A stretch of 64,000 nt of DNA from Chryseobacterium panacisoli (GTDB lineage: Bacteria; Bacteroidota; Bacteroidia; Flavobacteriales; Weeksellaceae), in assembly GCF_008274625.1 (NCBI RefSeq), contig NZ_VTRU01000001.1, positions 248,001 through 312,000 on the forward strand, written 5' to 3'. Below the pieces are notes generated by a model, which was not told where the DNA came from, did no database searches, and saw only the letters and a program-made list of their open reading frames with translations. Below, one piece after another: positions 63,689 to 64,000 of the stretch (position 1 is its first letter; each line of letters opens with the position of its first letter). The position numbers and the translations under genes are program-made.

Positions 63689-64000
63689 ATGAAAAAATTA
63701 ATTATACTTTTAACCTGCATGTTATGGAGCATAACGTGCATGAATGCCCAATGTCCCAATGGTGATGCAGAAATGGGGGATTTCAGCAACTGGCAGACCT
63801 ATGTTGGAAGCAACACCACAGGAACCCTGAATTTATCAACCTTTACTCCAAGTCTTTCACCTACCCAGCATACCGTGACGGGAATAGGCAATGACCCGAT
63901 ATTAGGAGCTTCTTTACCCATGGTGGGAGAAGGCAACAGTGCTTTCAGATTAGGAAACTCTACCGCTATGAACGGTGCGGAGATCATGTCTTATACTTTC
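63689..64000 (+). CDS. secreted protein, truncated by the window end
   Basis: The frame is open from ATG 63689 to the last base (104 codons). Signal peptide with Cys residues (MKKLIILLTCMLWSITCMNA, cleavage after NAQ), then GDAEMGDFSNWQTYVGSNTTGT, rich in Ser, Thr, Asn and Gly as in large surface adhesins or PKD-type proteins of Bacteroidota. The rest lies outside the window, so no domain can be named. Probably co-transcribed with the preceding T9SS protein. Confidence 0.75.
   Translation, partial: MKKLIILLTCMLWSITCMNAQCPNGDAEMGDFSNWQTYVGSNTTGTLNLSTFTPSLSPTQHTVTGIGNDPILGASLPMVGEGNSAFRLGNSTAMNGAEIMSYTF

Overview
The window looks like a chromosomal segment of a low-GC Flavobacteriia bacterium, most likely Chryseobacterium or a close Weeksellaceae relative. 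The sequence evidence is the AT-rich composition, starts without Shine-Dalgarno sites, promoters of the Bacteroidota type (TTTG, 18-20 bases, TAnnTTTG), type IX secretion sorting domains, TonB-dependent receptors with N-terminal carboxypeptidase-regulatory-like domains, and dispersed palindromic repeats. No rRNA, tRNA, CRISPR array, phage or transposase gene was seen.

Layout. 1-4.9 kb: MFS transporter, HxlR repressor and a divergent hydrolase/MFS/DsbA-like group with an operator-like palindrome on the repressor start. 4.9-10.0 kb: mixed housekeeping and accessory genes (nucleosidase, AraC and Crp regulators, S41 peptidase, GNAT, secreted esterase), ending in a nested palindromic repeat. 10.1-25.1 kb: a complete NRPS-independent siderophore locus. 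A 2-oxoglutarate hydroxylase (minus strand) is divergent from an operon encoding a PLP decarboxylase, a NIS synthetase fused to an acyltransferase, an amine N-hydroxylase, a second NIS synthetase, a MATE exporter, an acyl carrier protein, an AMP-ligase, a TonB receptor and a PepSY membrane reductase. The order suggests lysine -> hydroxylysine -> hydroxycadaverine -> N-hydroxy-hydroxycadaverine, acylation from a carrier-bound acid, then coupling to citrate. 25.3-31.9 kb: a MocR regulator divergent from a biotin operon (ferritin-like di-iron protein, bioF, bioD, bioB, bioA).

31.9-38.2 kb: two secreted proteins (one a T9SS delta-60 repeat protein), HxlR/metallo-hydrolase pair, DUF421 protein with an added zinc ribbon, MFS/AraC divergent pair. 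38.7-44.1 kb: an unknown protein, then a second iron-related operon (MFS, siderophore-interacting flavin reductase, Crp/Fnr regulator) preceded by a perfect FNR-type palindrome, and a 602-residue protein of unknown role. 44.1-45.0 kb: four tandem copies of a ~210 bp repeat. 45.1-48.0 kb: aldo/keto reductase and ClC channel.

48.1-54.8 kb: a two-component system split by a four-helix-bundle (rRNA-intervening-sequence type) gene, followed by a tiny ORF, a four-repeat membrane protein, an outer-membrane receptor and a PAP2 phosphatase. The same 11-bp-spaced direct repeat lies at the same distance from the likely -7 element in front of both transcription units, which suggests one regulon. 54.8-64 kb: SDR and FAD oxidoreductases, rhodanese/TlpA pair, DoxX protein, LytS/LytTR pair, SMR exporter, mismatch glycosylase, and a T9SS protein followed by a secreted protein cut by the window end.
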